Part shown: positions 8,781-18,100 of the stretch, piece after piece | Layout: each line of letters begins with the position of its first letter | Numbering within the stretch: position 1 is the stretch's first letter | DNA from: SFWF01 sp045537915 | GTDB lineage: Bacteria; Bacillota; Clostridia; Oscillospirales; Acutalibacteraceae | Assembly (NCBI GenBank): GCA_045537915.1 | Contig: JAZSQK010000046.1 | Location: 41,700 to 105,699, forward strand | Reading direction: 5' to 3' | Length of the DNA: 64,000 bases | Notes under the pieces: model-generated | What the model saw: the letters and a program-made list of their open reading frames with translations, nothing else | The model's database searches: none | What the model was told of the DNA's origin: nothing | Position numbers and translations under genes: made by a program

Positions 8781-10106
8781 TTATTTTATAAATACGGGGA
8801 AGCCTGCTTTTCCGTGAGCTTCAATAAGGTCGTCGCAGAGTGAGCGAATGTCGTCGATGGACAATTCTGCTGCAGTATGCGGATCAAGCATAGCGGCGTG
8901 GTATATATCCTCACGATTTCCCGTTACTGCTGCCTGGATGGTAAGCAACTGGGGCAGAATATTGGTGGTGTTCATAGCCGCCAAAACAAGCGGTAATTCT
9001 CCAACTCTTGTGGGCGCAATACCGTTGCCGTCTACCATACAGCTAACCTCGATACATGCATCCTTGGGCAGATTCGGGATAATTCCGTTGTTTATTATGT
9101 TACCGCCGATTCTGTAGGGCTTATTGGTGACAACAGCTTCCATAATACGTGAAGCATACTCAAAGCTGCGGGTGTGGGTAATATTGCCGTCTGCCAGAAG
9201 CTCCTCTTTTTGCTTCTGCCAACCTTCGATCTGACCGATGCAACGGCTGATATATTCGTCCAGGTTGATGTCAAAGCGCTCGAGCAGCTCGGGATAGCGG
9301 CTCTTGATGTAGAAGGGGCTGTATTCGGCATTATGTACGCTGGATTCGGTACAATAGTAGCCGAGCTTTTCCATGTAGTCGTAACGGACCATATCCCAGT
9401 GCTTTTCTTTTTGGTTTTTCTCTTTTGCACGGCGCTTGATTTCGGGATACAGGTCGTTACCTTCTGCATCTCTGATTTCGAGCAGCCAAGCCATGTGGTT
9501 GATACCTGCAATCTTATCAACAATACCCTCGTTATATTCCATACCGAGACTTTCAAGCAGATATTGGCTGCAAAGCTGTACGCTGTGGCATATACCGATG
9601 GTGTTAACGTTGGTGTAACGCTGCATATAACCTGTCAGCATAGCCATGGGGTTTGTATAGTTCATGAAGAGCGCCTTGGGGCATACCTCTTCAACATCCT
9701 TTGCAATTTCCTTAAGTACGGGAATTGTACGGAGGGCACGGAAAATTCCGCCGATGCCCAATGTGTCGCCGATAGTCTGGCGCAGACCGTATTTCTTGGG
9801 AACCTCAAAATCAATAATTGTGCAGGGGTCGTAGCCGCCTACCTGAATGGCATTGATGATGAAATCCGCTCCACGCAAGGCTTCTTTGCGGTTTTCAACT
9901 CCCAAATAGGAGATAATTTTTGCACGTGACTCATTGATATTTTTATTCAGCGCTTCGATCAGCAGTTGCGATTCGGAAAGTCTCTGCTCGTCAATGTCAT
10001 AAAGAGCGATTTCCGCATCACGCAAAGACTCGCACAGCATAACGTCGCCCAGAACATTCTTAGCAAACACGGTGCTTCCTGCACCGATAAATGTTATTTT
10101 AATCAT
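8781..10106 (-). CDS. Glycoside hydrolase family 4 (alpha-galactosidase/MelA type)
   Basis: 441-residue NAD- and metal-dependent glycosidase. FIGAGSTVFAKNV at the N-terminus binds NAD; MNYTNPMAM, GICHSVQ (metal-binding Cys/His) and GINHMAW (metal-binding His) are the family 4 signatures. CHSVQ is the variant typical of alpha-galactosidases and alpha-galacturonidases, as opposed to the CNVP of alpha-glucosidases. Cytoplasmic. First gene of an operon with an SGNH hydrolase and an RpiB-like isomerase, divergent from the AraC gene at 10218 with a 41-bp operator between them. Galacto- versus galacturono-specificity cannot be decided by eye. Confidence 0.88.
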   Translation of the reverse strand: MIKITFIGAGSTVFAKNVLGDVMLCESLRDAEIALYDIDEQRLSESQLLIEALNKNINESRAKIISYLGVENRKEALRGADFIINAIQVGGYDPCTIIDFEVPKKYGLRQTIGDTLGIGGIFRALRTIPVLKEIAKDVEEVCPKALFMNYTNPMAMLTGYMQRYTNVNTIGICHSVQLCSQYLLESLGMEYNEGIVDKIAGINHMAWLLEIRDAEGNDLYPEIKRRAKEKNQKEKHWDMVRYDYMEKLGYYCTESSVHNAEYSPFYIKSRYPELLERFDINLDEYISRCIGQIEGWQKQKEELLADGNITHTRSFEYASRIMEAVVTNKPYRIGGNIINNGIIPNLPKDACIEVSCMVDGNGIAPTRVGELPLVLAAMNTTNILPQLLTIQAAVTGNREDIYHAAMLDPHTAAELSIDDIRSLCDDLIEAHGKAGFPVFIK

Positions 10107-10153
10107 TTTATGTCACCTCGTTTTTTTATTTTACAATGGATAAAGTAAAAAAA

Positions 10154-10194
10154 GAATTGCAAAATGTAACCTCGACATGTTATAATGTAACCAA
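10154..10194. promoter_or_regulatory. AraC-type operator, copy 1 (direct repeats 21 bp apart)
   Basis: On the minus strand GGTTACAT, 13 bases, GGTTACAT (plus-strand ATGTAACC at 10164-10171 and 10185-10192). Near-identical 41-bp blocks occur at 38276 and 42395. Half-sites 21 bp apart on one face of the helix are typical for AraC dimers. On the plus strand the block also contains TTGCAA, 18 bases, TATAAT, a fitting promoter for the AraC gene at 10218. The proximal repeat ends 57 bp before the GH4 start. Confidence 0.8.
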
Positions 10195-10217
10195 CATAAA
10201 AAGGGAGGCATTTTTCT

Positions 10218-10985
10218 TTGAAAACATTAGAAGTTCCTTTAACAGATTTAAAGCTTCACGATATAAATCCTTTGTCGACGGGGCACGAGCCCTGCGAGAG
10301 CGAACACTCCTTCGGGCCCTTTGTACGTGACTATTATCTCATTCATTATGTGATAAAAGGAACTGGTGTTTTTTCGACTGCCACAGGAGATTATACGGTA
10401 AAAAAAGGACAAATTTTTATCATTCATCCGGGTGAGCTTACGACCTATACCGCCGACAAAGAAAACCCGTGGCATTATGTCTGGGTCGGCTTTAACGGCG
10501 CTCTGGCTGAACGTCTGCTGGCTCTGCCCTCCCCCGTTATGGACTATCGGGCGGAAACCTTTTTTGATTTGCAGAGGACGGCTGATATGCCAAGTATGCG
10601 GGAGGAATTCGTCACCTCAAAAATATATGAAATACTCTGCGTCCTTTTCAGTCAGCAGGAGCAAAAGCCTCACTATGTTGAACAGGCTAAAAACTACATC
10701 CGCATAAACTATATGAACGCCATTACAGCCGAGAACGTTGCCGCCAGCGTTGGTGTAAGCCTTCGTTATTTATCCCGTCTTTTTAAGGAGGCTACGGGAG
10801 GCGGTGTACAGGACTTTCTTATCAAAACACGTCTCGGCCACGCCAAGCGCTTTCTCTCTCAGGGGCTCTCGGTTAACGAGGCCGCCTTTCAGTCGGGCTT
10901 TAACGATGCCTTTCACTTTTCCAAGGCCTTCAAAAAGGTATTCGGCATCTCCCCTTCGGAATATAAAAAGCAATCTCTTGAGTAA
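10218..10985 (+). CDS. AraC family regulator, likely master of the glycan regulon
   Basis: 255 residues: N-terminal AraC-binding cupin (GTGVFSTATGDYTVKKGQ; IHPGELTTYTAD; WHYVWVGFNG) and C-terminal double helix-turn-helix (ENVAASVGVSLRYLSRLFKE; VNEAAFQSGFNDAFHFSKAF), ending in the usual GISPSEYKK. The start is TTG, ten bases after AGGGAGG. It is divergent from the GH4 operon. The operator in between recurs upstream of the 27-kb surface/transport operon and of the rhamnosidase, so I infer that this protein controls all three. It belongs to a different AraC subfamily from the two cassette regulators. Confidence 0.9.
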   Translation: MKTLEVPLTDLKLHDINPLSTGHEPCESEHSFGPFVRDYYLIHYVIKGTGVFSTATGDYTVKKGQIFIIHPGELTTYTADKENPWHYVWVGFNGALAERLLALPSPVMDYRAETFFDLQRTADMPSMREEFVTSKIYEILCVLFSQQEQKPHYVEQAKNYIRINYMNAITAENVAASVGVSLRYLSRLFKEATGGGVQDFLIKTRLGHAKRFLSQGLSVNEAAFQSGFNDAFHFSKAFKKVFGISPSEYKKQSLE

Positions 10986-11017
10986 AACCCACATATAACG
11001 CCAAAGGGAATGCGCCT

Positions 11018-11103
11018 CAGTTATATTCGCCTATCGGCGAGTTATATTGCTTCGCAGTTATATTTGGGCTTCGCCCAAGTGTTATTGCCTTCGGCAACTT
11101 ATC
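11018..11103. repeat. Short-hairpin array 1
   Basis: Consecutive small palindromes (TCGCCtatcGGCGA, TTGCttcGCAG, TTGGGCttcGCCCAA, TTGCCttcGGCAA) separated by AGTTATATT- or TTAT-like spacers. Same architecture, different stems, as the arrays at 44870 and 54495. Noncoding, 3' of the AraC gene. Confidence 0.6.
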
Positions 11104-11116
11104 AGTGAAAGAAACA

Positions 11117-11155
11117 GGGAGACACTTCATTACGAAGTGTCTCCCTTTGTGTTTT
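11117..11155 (+). terminator. Bidirectional terminator
   Basis: 12-bp perfect stem GGGAGACACTTC with GAAGTGTCTCCC, then TTTGTGTTTT. Ends the AraC transcript and probably the long minus-strand operon that stops at 11183. Confidence 0.85.
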
Positions 11156-11182
11156 GGTTATTCTACGATGTTAATTATCTAA

Positions 11183-14100
11183 TTATCGCAGAAGAATCTT
11201 ACGGAAGGCGCTTAAATCTGCCGAATCTATGATGTTCTCGTTGTATGGATCGACAAAGTCGCAGACCGTCTTATCGGTGATATTTCCTGATTTCATCATG
11301 ACAAGGTCACAGATATCTGCTACGTCGTCAGAGTTGGCGTCGCCTTCGACTACAACCTTCTCATACTCTATCTCAAGGAGAGTATCCTCGGAAATATTGA
11401 TAAGATTGTAGGGAGACTGTCTGCCTACGCTGACACCGTTTACATAATAACTCTTAATGCGATAGCCGGGGTTTATAATAGCGTGCGCAGCAGCGATGCC
11501 GCCCTTATTCATGCTAAGCTTACCTGCAGAAACTACGTCGCCGTTATGCAGAACGTTTATGCTGCCGCCTTCTCCCCTTACGCCATAGTTAAGCTCATAG
11601 TTTAACTTAACGCCCTCGGTGGGATCGTTGGGGTTGTAGGTAAGGGCAGAAATGCTTTCTGCATAGTTGTAGTACCACAGAGTATCTTTCTTTTCGTCTT
11701 GGTCTGTGAATGAGTAACCATCTTCTGTTTTTCTCAAAAAATTTCCAGAGGTAACCTGACGACCATTAAACCAATCATTTTGGGAAGTTCCTATGTATCC
11801 AAATGCGTTACAGGAAACGTGTACGCCATCATAAGAAGCATCAAAGAATACAAAATGAATCTTGTCACCCGTTTTTACAGGGGTTGAGAATTCTATTAAA
11901 TAGTAATTTTTCTCTTGATTCTCATTGAGCTTTGTCATAGTAAGCGGTTTTCCGTCGGTAGGCCACAGTATCTTACCGTCATCATCAGTAATTGCAAACT
12001 TCACCGAAGCATCATCAGCACAATAGTCTGCAATAGAAAGACCTGAAACCTGTGCCCAACCCTCAGGAGTCTGATGGAAATAAAGTGTACCGTCAAAATG
12101 TGCTACAAGAGTACGGATTGCAGCATATTCACGAACTGCGTAGGTGTTTGCGGGATTATGAGCGAATAAACTGTCGCTATATTCGTTTGTATAATAATTA
12201 TACCCATTATACAGGGGCATCTGCTTCTCATCAAAATCCAACCAATACTGATTGATTTCTTCTGCCTCGAGCTCTAAGTCGAACTGATACTGTTCTCTGT
12301 AGAACTGTTCACGAAGCGCGGAATAGGTTTCTACCTTGATGGTGCCGTCGGCCTTGAAACGATAGAGCATCAGCACTCCCTCGCCGCCGTTGCCGTCGTA
12401 GGAGAAGTCGGTCATTACACAGGTAATCTTGTTGCCATGCTCACCGTAGTCGGTACGGGTTGCAACACCCGAAGATACGTGACCGCTGAGCACCATAGTA
12501 ATACTCTCGTACTGGCTGACGAAGTTATCATATATTTCTTGGGTGCTGTAACAAGCTGTACCGTTAGCCGTATCTGTAGTGAAGGAAGGTGTTCCATCTC
12601 CGAGTTTTCCTGCATTGTCAATATAACCGTGGGTAATGACAATGGTCTTGGCGTTGGGGTAGTTTTCATCTGCTTCCAGCTTTTCCATAACTGCTTTTGC
12701 CCAGTTGTCTATAACTGCTTTACGAGTCTGATACTCAAGGGCAAGGATGAAATAATCCTGACCGCCTAAATTTACATGATATACCGCATTGGCGATATTC
12801 ATTTCATCGGTTACGGCTTCTGCATCTGCCAGCTTATCGGTAGATGGATAAGCATATAAAAGTGTAGTTACATTATTATCCTCTGCGGCACCCTGACTGA
12901 AATAATCAGCCAAGGGGAAGTTAGCTTTCAGATACTGGTCATCACGAACGGTTGCGCCACTGCCGGGATACTCGTGGTTACCGGGGGCAAAGAGGAAAGG
13001 AATCTTCGCATCGGTAAGAAGCTTGGTCGCATCCACCGCATCCTCCCATTGATATGTTTCGGTAGCCTGATTTACATAGTCACCGACATTGACTACGGCT
13101 TTAATATTAAGCTTATCCTTGTTATCAGCAATCCACTGAGTGATAGAGGACATAACATAGGGGAAGCCTGAAGCTATCATCTGCTGGTCGCCCATCTGTA
13201 CGATGGTAAATTCTTCATCCTCGGCAGCCTCAAGCTCGCCGTCGTAATAGCCTGTGTTAATGGTGGTAACACTGCCGTGGTTGGCTGCAGGAGACTTATC
13301 GGTGTATTCACCGCTAAGACGGTAATATCCAATCAGTCCGTCTGCCGTGGCAGCTACCTTTTCCATATCGGCCTCAATTTCGTCAGCGGTGCGTACGTCG
13401 CTGAAGACTGCCAGCTTCTTAACCTGACCCGAAAAGGCGGTTGAAGGAGCATATGTGAGATTATTACCGATAACGGCAGGTCTGTCGGACGCCGCCGCGG
13501 TAATACCTTCTACTGTCTTAGTCGCTTTGAGCTCTCCGTCGAGGTAGAAGGAAAGGGTATCGTTTGCGGCATCAACCGTAAAGGCTATGTGCTGCCAGGT
13601 GCTAGTGCGTAAATCAACGCTGTCAACCGTCCAACCAACCGTGCCGTTTGAATACTGCACACGGGGGTGTCCGTAGTTTTCTACCGATACGGTAAAGCCG
13701 TCGGTAGCGTCGCTTTCATAGTCGGAAATGAGTGTGCCAACTCTGTAGTCGGGCACATCTGCAGGGATATTTACCCACGCCTCAACGGTTGCGGGAGCTG
13801 CGGTAAGGGGCTTATCGAGACGAACGTATTCGAGCCACGCATCAGTAGAGGCTTTTTCTACCTGTACATCGGTCGCATAAAACATCTGGAAATTACGAGC
13901 ACCTTGCTCCTCATTGTTCTGGAGGAATATTTTGCCGCTTCCGTCGTCATAACGAGTCTTGGTCGTGCCATCGTCAAAATAGAAGTCACCGCCGAGTGAA
14001 AGGGGAAGACCCTTGGGGTTGTTAGCGCCGACAATGACAAAATCAATATATTCGCCCTTTTTCATATTAGAATAGGAGAAATATCCAACGTTTATAGAGG

Positions 14101-15160
14101 AGCTTTCTCCTAAGGGGGTGCGAAGCTCGGAAGGTCCGTCGTAGGCAGGCTCTAGCAGCTCGCCGTCCTGATTTACAATAAAGAAATCTATGCCCAGTCC
14201 ATCGGGATCACCTTCCCAATAATTATGATACTGGCTGCCTCTAACAGTATACAGGTTTACACCGAAAAAGTTAGAGTAGAAGCGGCCGTCTGCGGGAGCG
14301 GTAAAACGAGCGATTATAGATTCGCCCTGTTTAGGACGAGCTAAATTCCACTGTACCATGCTTACGTCGGAGGTAGTACCGGCTCCCCAATAACCCGCAC
14401 AAGCGCCTTCCTCAATCTTTACCATGGGCTGTGCGGTGTAGGTAGCTACATACTTATCGCCGCCGAAATCGGTTGCGCCGTTGGGGTCAGTGTGTGTAAT
14501 TTCAATAGTGCTGGTCTCTGCATACATAAAATACCAGCCGCCTGCGCCCTGTTCATTATATACTGAGAAAAGATCATTACCTTCATTTATATCTGTTCCG
14601 TTTAATCTAATATCGATTTTAGTCTGAAAGTTTGCTTGACTTCCCGTCAAATTGCGGTGATAGAAATAGAATTCATCCCCTGCGGTTACATCGACCGTAA
14701 GGTCTATCGGTAAATGTTCTCCGGTATAAGTGCCATTGTCTTCCAATAATAATAATTCCTCCGGATTACCATTAGTGGGATAAATGACCTTTCCGTTTTT
14801 ATCCAAGATAGCAAATTCAAAACCGCCTTTTACCCATTGATAACCAGTGTTTTTACAACCGAAATTATTTTGACCTGTACCGTCAAGCACTAAGGTGCCG
14901 CTTTCCGATACCTTCAACTTAAAGATAGTTGCATATCCTGGTTGAGCATAGCAGGACATTCCGGCTGGATACAAATGGGTTAAACCTGTACTACTGTTCA
15001 CTTTCCAATTTGGATCTTCATAGAATGGTTCTTTTGCATCAAAAAGTATCCATGTGTCTGTGGTAGTGGCGGTGTCTGCCGTTGCCGTAAAGACTACGGT
15101 GGAGAGTACCGTTACTACTAATAATGTGAGAGAAAGGAAAATTGCTAATAATTTTTTCAT
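11183..15160 (-). CDS. Giant secreted LamG/metallophosphoesterase protein with dockerin
   Basis: 1325 residues with an N-terminal signal peptide. Domains in order: two beta-sandwich modules (about 30-430) with a DKNG/NQDG..YPT block and a QGAGGWYFMYA end motif; a LamG-like jelly roll (430-600; TSTWQHIAFTVDAANDTLSF); a calcineurin-like phosphoesterase (650-960; GDQQM, NVGDYVNQ, APGNHEYPG, ITHGYI, LSGHVSSG); one more beta-sandwich module; an InlB-like repeat; and a C-terminal type I dockerin with two calcium-loop repeats (GDANSDDVADICDL and DPYNENIIDSADLSAFRK). The dockerin implies docking to a cohesin scaffold. Last gene of the 27-kb operon; it starts one base after the stop of its paralogue, whose last codons contain its AAAGGAG site. 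Confidence 0.85.
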   Translation of the reverse strand: MKKLLAIFLSLTLLVVTVLSTVVFTATADTATTTDTWILFDAKEPFYEDPNWKVNSSTGLTHLYPAGMSCYAQPGYATIFKLKVSESGTLVLDGTGQNNFGCKNTGYQWVKGGFEFAILDKNGKVIYPTNGNPEELLLLEDNGTYTGEHLPIDLTVDVTAGDEFYFYHRNLTGSQANFQTKIDIRLNGTDINEGNDLFSVYNEQGAGGWYFMYAETSTIEITHTDPNGATDFGGDKYVATYTAQPMVKIEEGACAGYWGAGTTSDVSMVQWNLARPKQGESIIARFTAPADGRFYSNFFGVNLYTVRGSQYHNYWEGDPDGLGIDFFIVNQDGELLEPAYDGPSELRTPLGESSSINVGYFSYSNMKKGEYIDFVIVGANNPKGLPLSLGGDFYFDDGTTKTRYDDGSGKIFLQNNEEQGARNFQMFYATDVQVEKASTDAWLEYVRLDKPLTAAPATVEAWVNIPADVPDYRVGTLISDYESDATDGFTVSVENYGHPRVQYSNGTVGWTVDSVDLRTSTWQHIAFTVDAANDTLSFYLDGELKATKTVEGITAAASDRPAVIGNNLTYAPSTAFSGQVKKLAVFSDVRTADEIEADMEKVAATADGLIGYYRLSGEYTDKSPAANHGSVTTINTGYYDGELEAAEDEEFTIVQMGDQQMIASGFPYVMSSITQWIADNKDKLNIKAVVNVGDYVNQATETYQWEDAVDATKLLTDAKIPFLFAPGNHEYPGSGATVRDDQYLKANFPLADYFSQGAAEDNNVTTLLYAYPSTDKLADAEAVTDEMNIANAVYHVNLGGQDYFILALEYQTRKAVIDNWAKAVMEKLEADENYPNAKTIVITHGYIDNAGKLGDGTPSFTTDTANGTACYSTQEIYDNFVSQYESITMVLSGHVSSGVATRTDYGEHGNKITCVMTDFSYDGNGGEGVLMLYRFKADGTIKVETYSALREQFYREQYQFDLELEAEEINQYWLDFDEKQMPLYNGYNYYTNEYSDSLFAHNPANTYAVREYAAIRTLVAHFDGTLYFHQTPEGWAQVSGLSIADYCADDASVKFAITDDDGKILWPTDGKPLTMTKLNENQEKNYYLIEFSTPVKTGDKIHFVFFDASYDGVHVSCNAFGYIGTSQNDWFNGRQVTSGNFLRKTEDGYSFTDQDEKKDTLWYYNYAESISALTYNPNDPTEGVKLNYELNYGVRGEGGSINVLHNGDVVSAGKLSMNKGGIAAAHAIINPGYRIKSYYVNGVSVGRQSPYNLINISEDTLLEIEYEKVVVEGDANSDDVADICDLVMMKSGNITDKTVCDFVDPYNENIIDSADLSAFRKILLR

Positions 15161-15161
15161 G

Positions 15162-18100
15162 TTACCAGACTCCTTTTCTTTTTTTTATTATCAACCACAC
15201 CAAAGTGGTAGTGGATGTAACCATAAGTGTGACGAGGGGCCATAAAGGTATAGCCGAATCGCCTGTGCCGGGAGTGTTGCCAGGAAGAGAGCCGCCTGTA
15301 TTTACAGAACCTGAACCGCCTGCCGAAAGGGCTCTGAAGTCCTCAGCAAACATATAGTACCAGCTCTTTGCTCCCTGGGCGCCGTTTACGCCGTAGAGGA
15401 AGCCTGAATCGTTACTCAGTACATTACCGTTTTGTACAACGCCAAAGCTGATAACGACGGGCACGCCTGCCATAGAGGGATTACAGGTTATGAAATAGAG
15501 TGAATCTCCACGAGAAAGACCCGAAACGGTAATATCTATTTCGTGGGAGGTGCCCTCGGTAACCGTTACCGAACCGCCCGAGGCGGGATAGATAATGTTA
15601 CCGTCTTTATCGGCAATCATAAATTCTGCAGTTGCGCCTGTATATAGTCCTGAGGTGTTATCGATTGATACGCCTCCCCATTTCATCATAACGTCGCCCG
15701 AACTCGGTAAGACAAGCTTACGTATGGCAACCTTGCCGCTGCCTGTAGTCGGAGACGAAACGTTGATTCCCGGAATTATATAACAGGAGGTGTCCTGACC
15801 CGCAAACCAGACATTTGAATTTGAATCAAAGGTCATTAACTGCTCTGTAAATGCAACCTTTTTAGCATCAGAGGATATCGGCAGACGCCTTAATCCTTTG
15901 ATTGCGGCTTTGAGGGTAGCCGTTGCCGCATCAATCTCGCTTTGAGTGTTTGCTTTGGTTATCGCCTTGGCTGCCGAGAGTGCGTTACGCAAAGCGGTAA
16001 CAGTCTCGGGTACACAGCTATCGAGATATGTCTGGCTGAAGCCTTCTGCGGCGGCGATTTGTTCGTTCAGAGCATCCAGGTTCTTATAGTCCTTCTGCTT
16101 GATTTCGGAAATATCCGAAGCATAGTTGTGATACCATATCGGACCTTGGGTGTTGAAGACGGCGGGATTGCTCAAATTATTTTCTACGGTAAACTGAGCA
16201 TCGTTAAACCAATCGCCCTCATAACTACCCACGTAGGCAAACGCATTACAAACAACCTGTACACCGTCAGAAGAAGCATCGTAAAATACAAAATGAATTT
16301 TGTCGCCCTTTTCTACAGGCGTTGAGAATTCAATTAAGTAGTTATTGCCTTTGGTCATGGTAAGCGGACCTGAGTCGGTAGGCCACAGTATCCTACCGCT
16401 GTCGTCAGTAACGGCAACCTTTACCGAGTCACCGTCTGCAGAATAGTCTGCAAGAGAAAGACCTGCAACACCGCCCCAGGAGGGCTCTCCGACGTAAAGC
16501 GTACCGCTCTTATGCGCTACAAAGGTACGGATTGCCGCATAATCACGAACGGCGTAGGTTTTTATCGGGGTATGAGCAAGCAGAGTCGGGCTATAATCGG
16601 TCGTGGACCAGATACTACCTGCTGCATTGTTCTCTGTCATCTGCTTCGCATCAAAATCCAACGCTACGATAACATCTTCGGGCTTCGGCTTTTCGGTCAA
16701 GCCGTTGATAGCATCTTTGAGAGCGGCTACTGCATCGTCAATCTCGTCCTGCGTGGTCGCACTGGTTATTGCTTTTGCAGCGGCAAGAGCGTTATTAAAG
16801 GCATTTACCGATGCGGTGGTATAATTCTCGAGCATTGCGGGTGTATAAGCATCTGCTATTGCAATGGTCTGCTCAAGCTCGGTCATATCGACGTCTTCAA
16901 TAATCTTCTCATACTCTATCACGAGATCAATATCCTCAGATATGTTGACAAGATTGTAGGGGCTTTGTCTGCCCACGGCTTTGCCGTTTACGTAATAGCC
17001 CTTGATACGATAGCCATAGTTTACGATAGCATATGCTAGAGCGTTGCCGCCCCTGGCCATAGTGATTTTACCGGGTTCGACCAGAACACCGTTATGCATA
17101 ACATTTATGCTGCCGCCCTCTCCCCTAACGCTATAAGTAAGCTCATAGTTACTCTTTACACCTTCAGAAGTGTTGTTGGGGTTATAGGTAAGCTCGGAAA
17201 TGCTGTCGGAATAGTTGTAGTACCATACAGGGCCCTGGGTGTTGAACGGGTCGATAGAACCGTCTACGCCGAAGTCGTAATTGCTCAAATTATTTCCTAC
17301 AGTAAATTGATTAGTGCCAAACCAATCGCCCTCGTAGGCGCCAATGTATCCAAATGCATTACAAACAACGTGTACCCCGTCAGAAGAAGCATCGTAAAAT
17401 ACGAAATGGATCTTGTCGCCCGTTTCTACGGGGATTGAAAATTTGATAAGATGGCTGTTGCCTTTTGTCACGGTCATAGGCTTTCCGTCGGTAGGCCACA
17501 GTATCTTGCCGTCATCATCGGTAACGGCAACCTTTACCGAGGCGTCAGCCGCAGAATAATCCGCAAGAGAAATGCCGCCCACACCGCCCCAGGAGGGCTC
17601 TCCGACATAAAGTGTGCCGTCCTTATGCGCTACAAAGGTACGTATTGCCGCACTATCGCGAACAGCATAGGTATTCGCATAGGTATGAGCGAACTGACCC
17701 GAGTCGTATTCGGTCGTGTACCACTGACGGCTTGCCGCAACATTCTCGGTCATCGGCTTTGCATCGAAATCTAACCAATATTTGTCCTCGAGGACCAAAT
17801 CAAACTGGTACTGTTCTCTATAATATTCTTCACGAAGAGAAGAGTAGGTTTCTACCTTGATGGTACCGTCACTCTTGAAGCGGTAGAGCATGAGTACTCC
17901 CTCGCCGCCGTTTCCGTCATAGGAGAAGTCGGTCATTATGCAGGTGATCTTGTTGCCGTTAACACCGTACTGGGTGTTTGTTGCTACACCTGAAGCTACG
18001 TGACCGCTGAGCACCATTGTCATGCTCTTATGCAGACTTATGAACTCATCAAACATTTCTCCGGTGCTGTAACATTCGTCCGGATCATTTTTGAAGGAGG

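Noticed and set aside
9174..9929. 251-codon plus-strand frame opposite the GH4 gene
   Set aside because: Antisense shadow; the GH4 motifs on the minus strand are unambiguous.
10154..10194. Reading TTGACA and TATAAT inside the 41-bp block as a -35/-10 pair
   Set aside because: In copies 2 and 3 they are only a few bases apart, too close for a promoter; the 21-bp repeats explain the conservation better.
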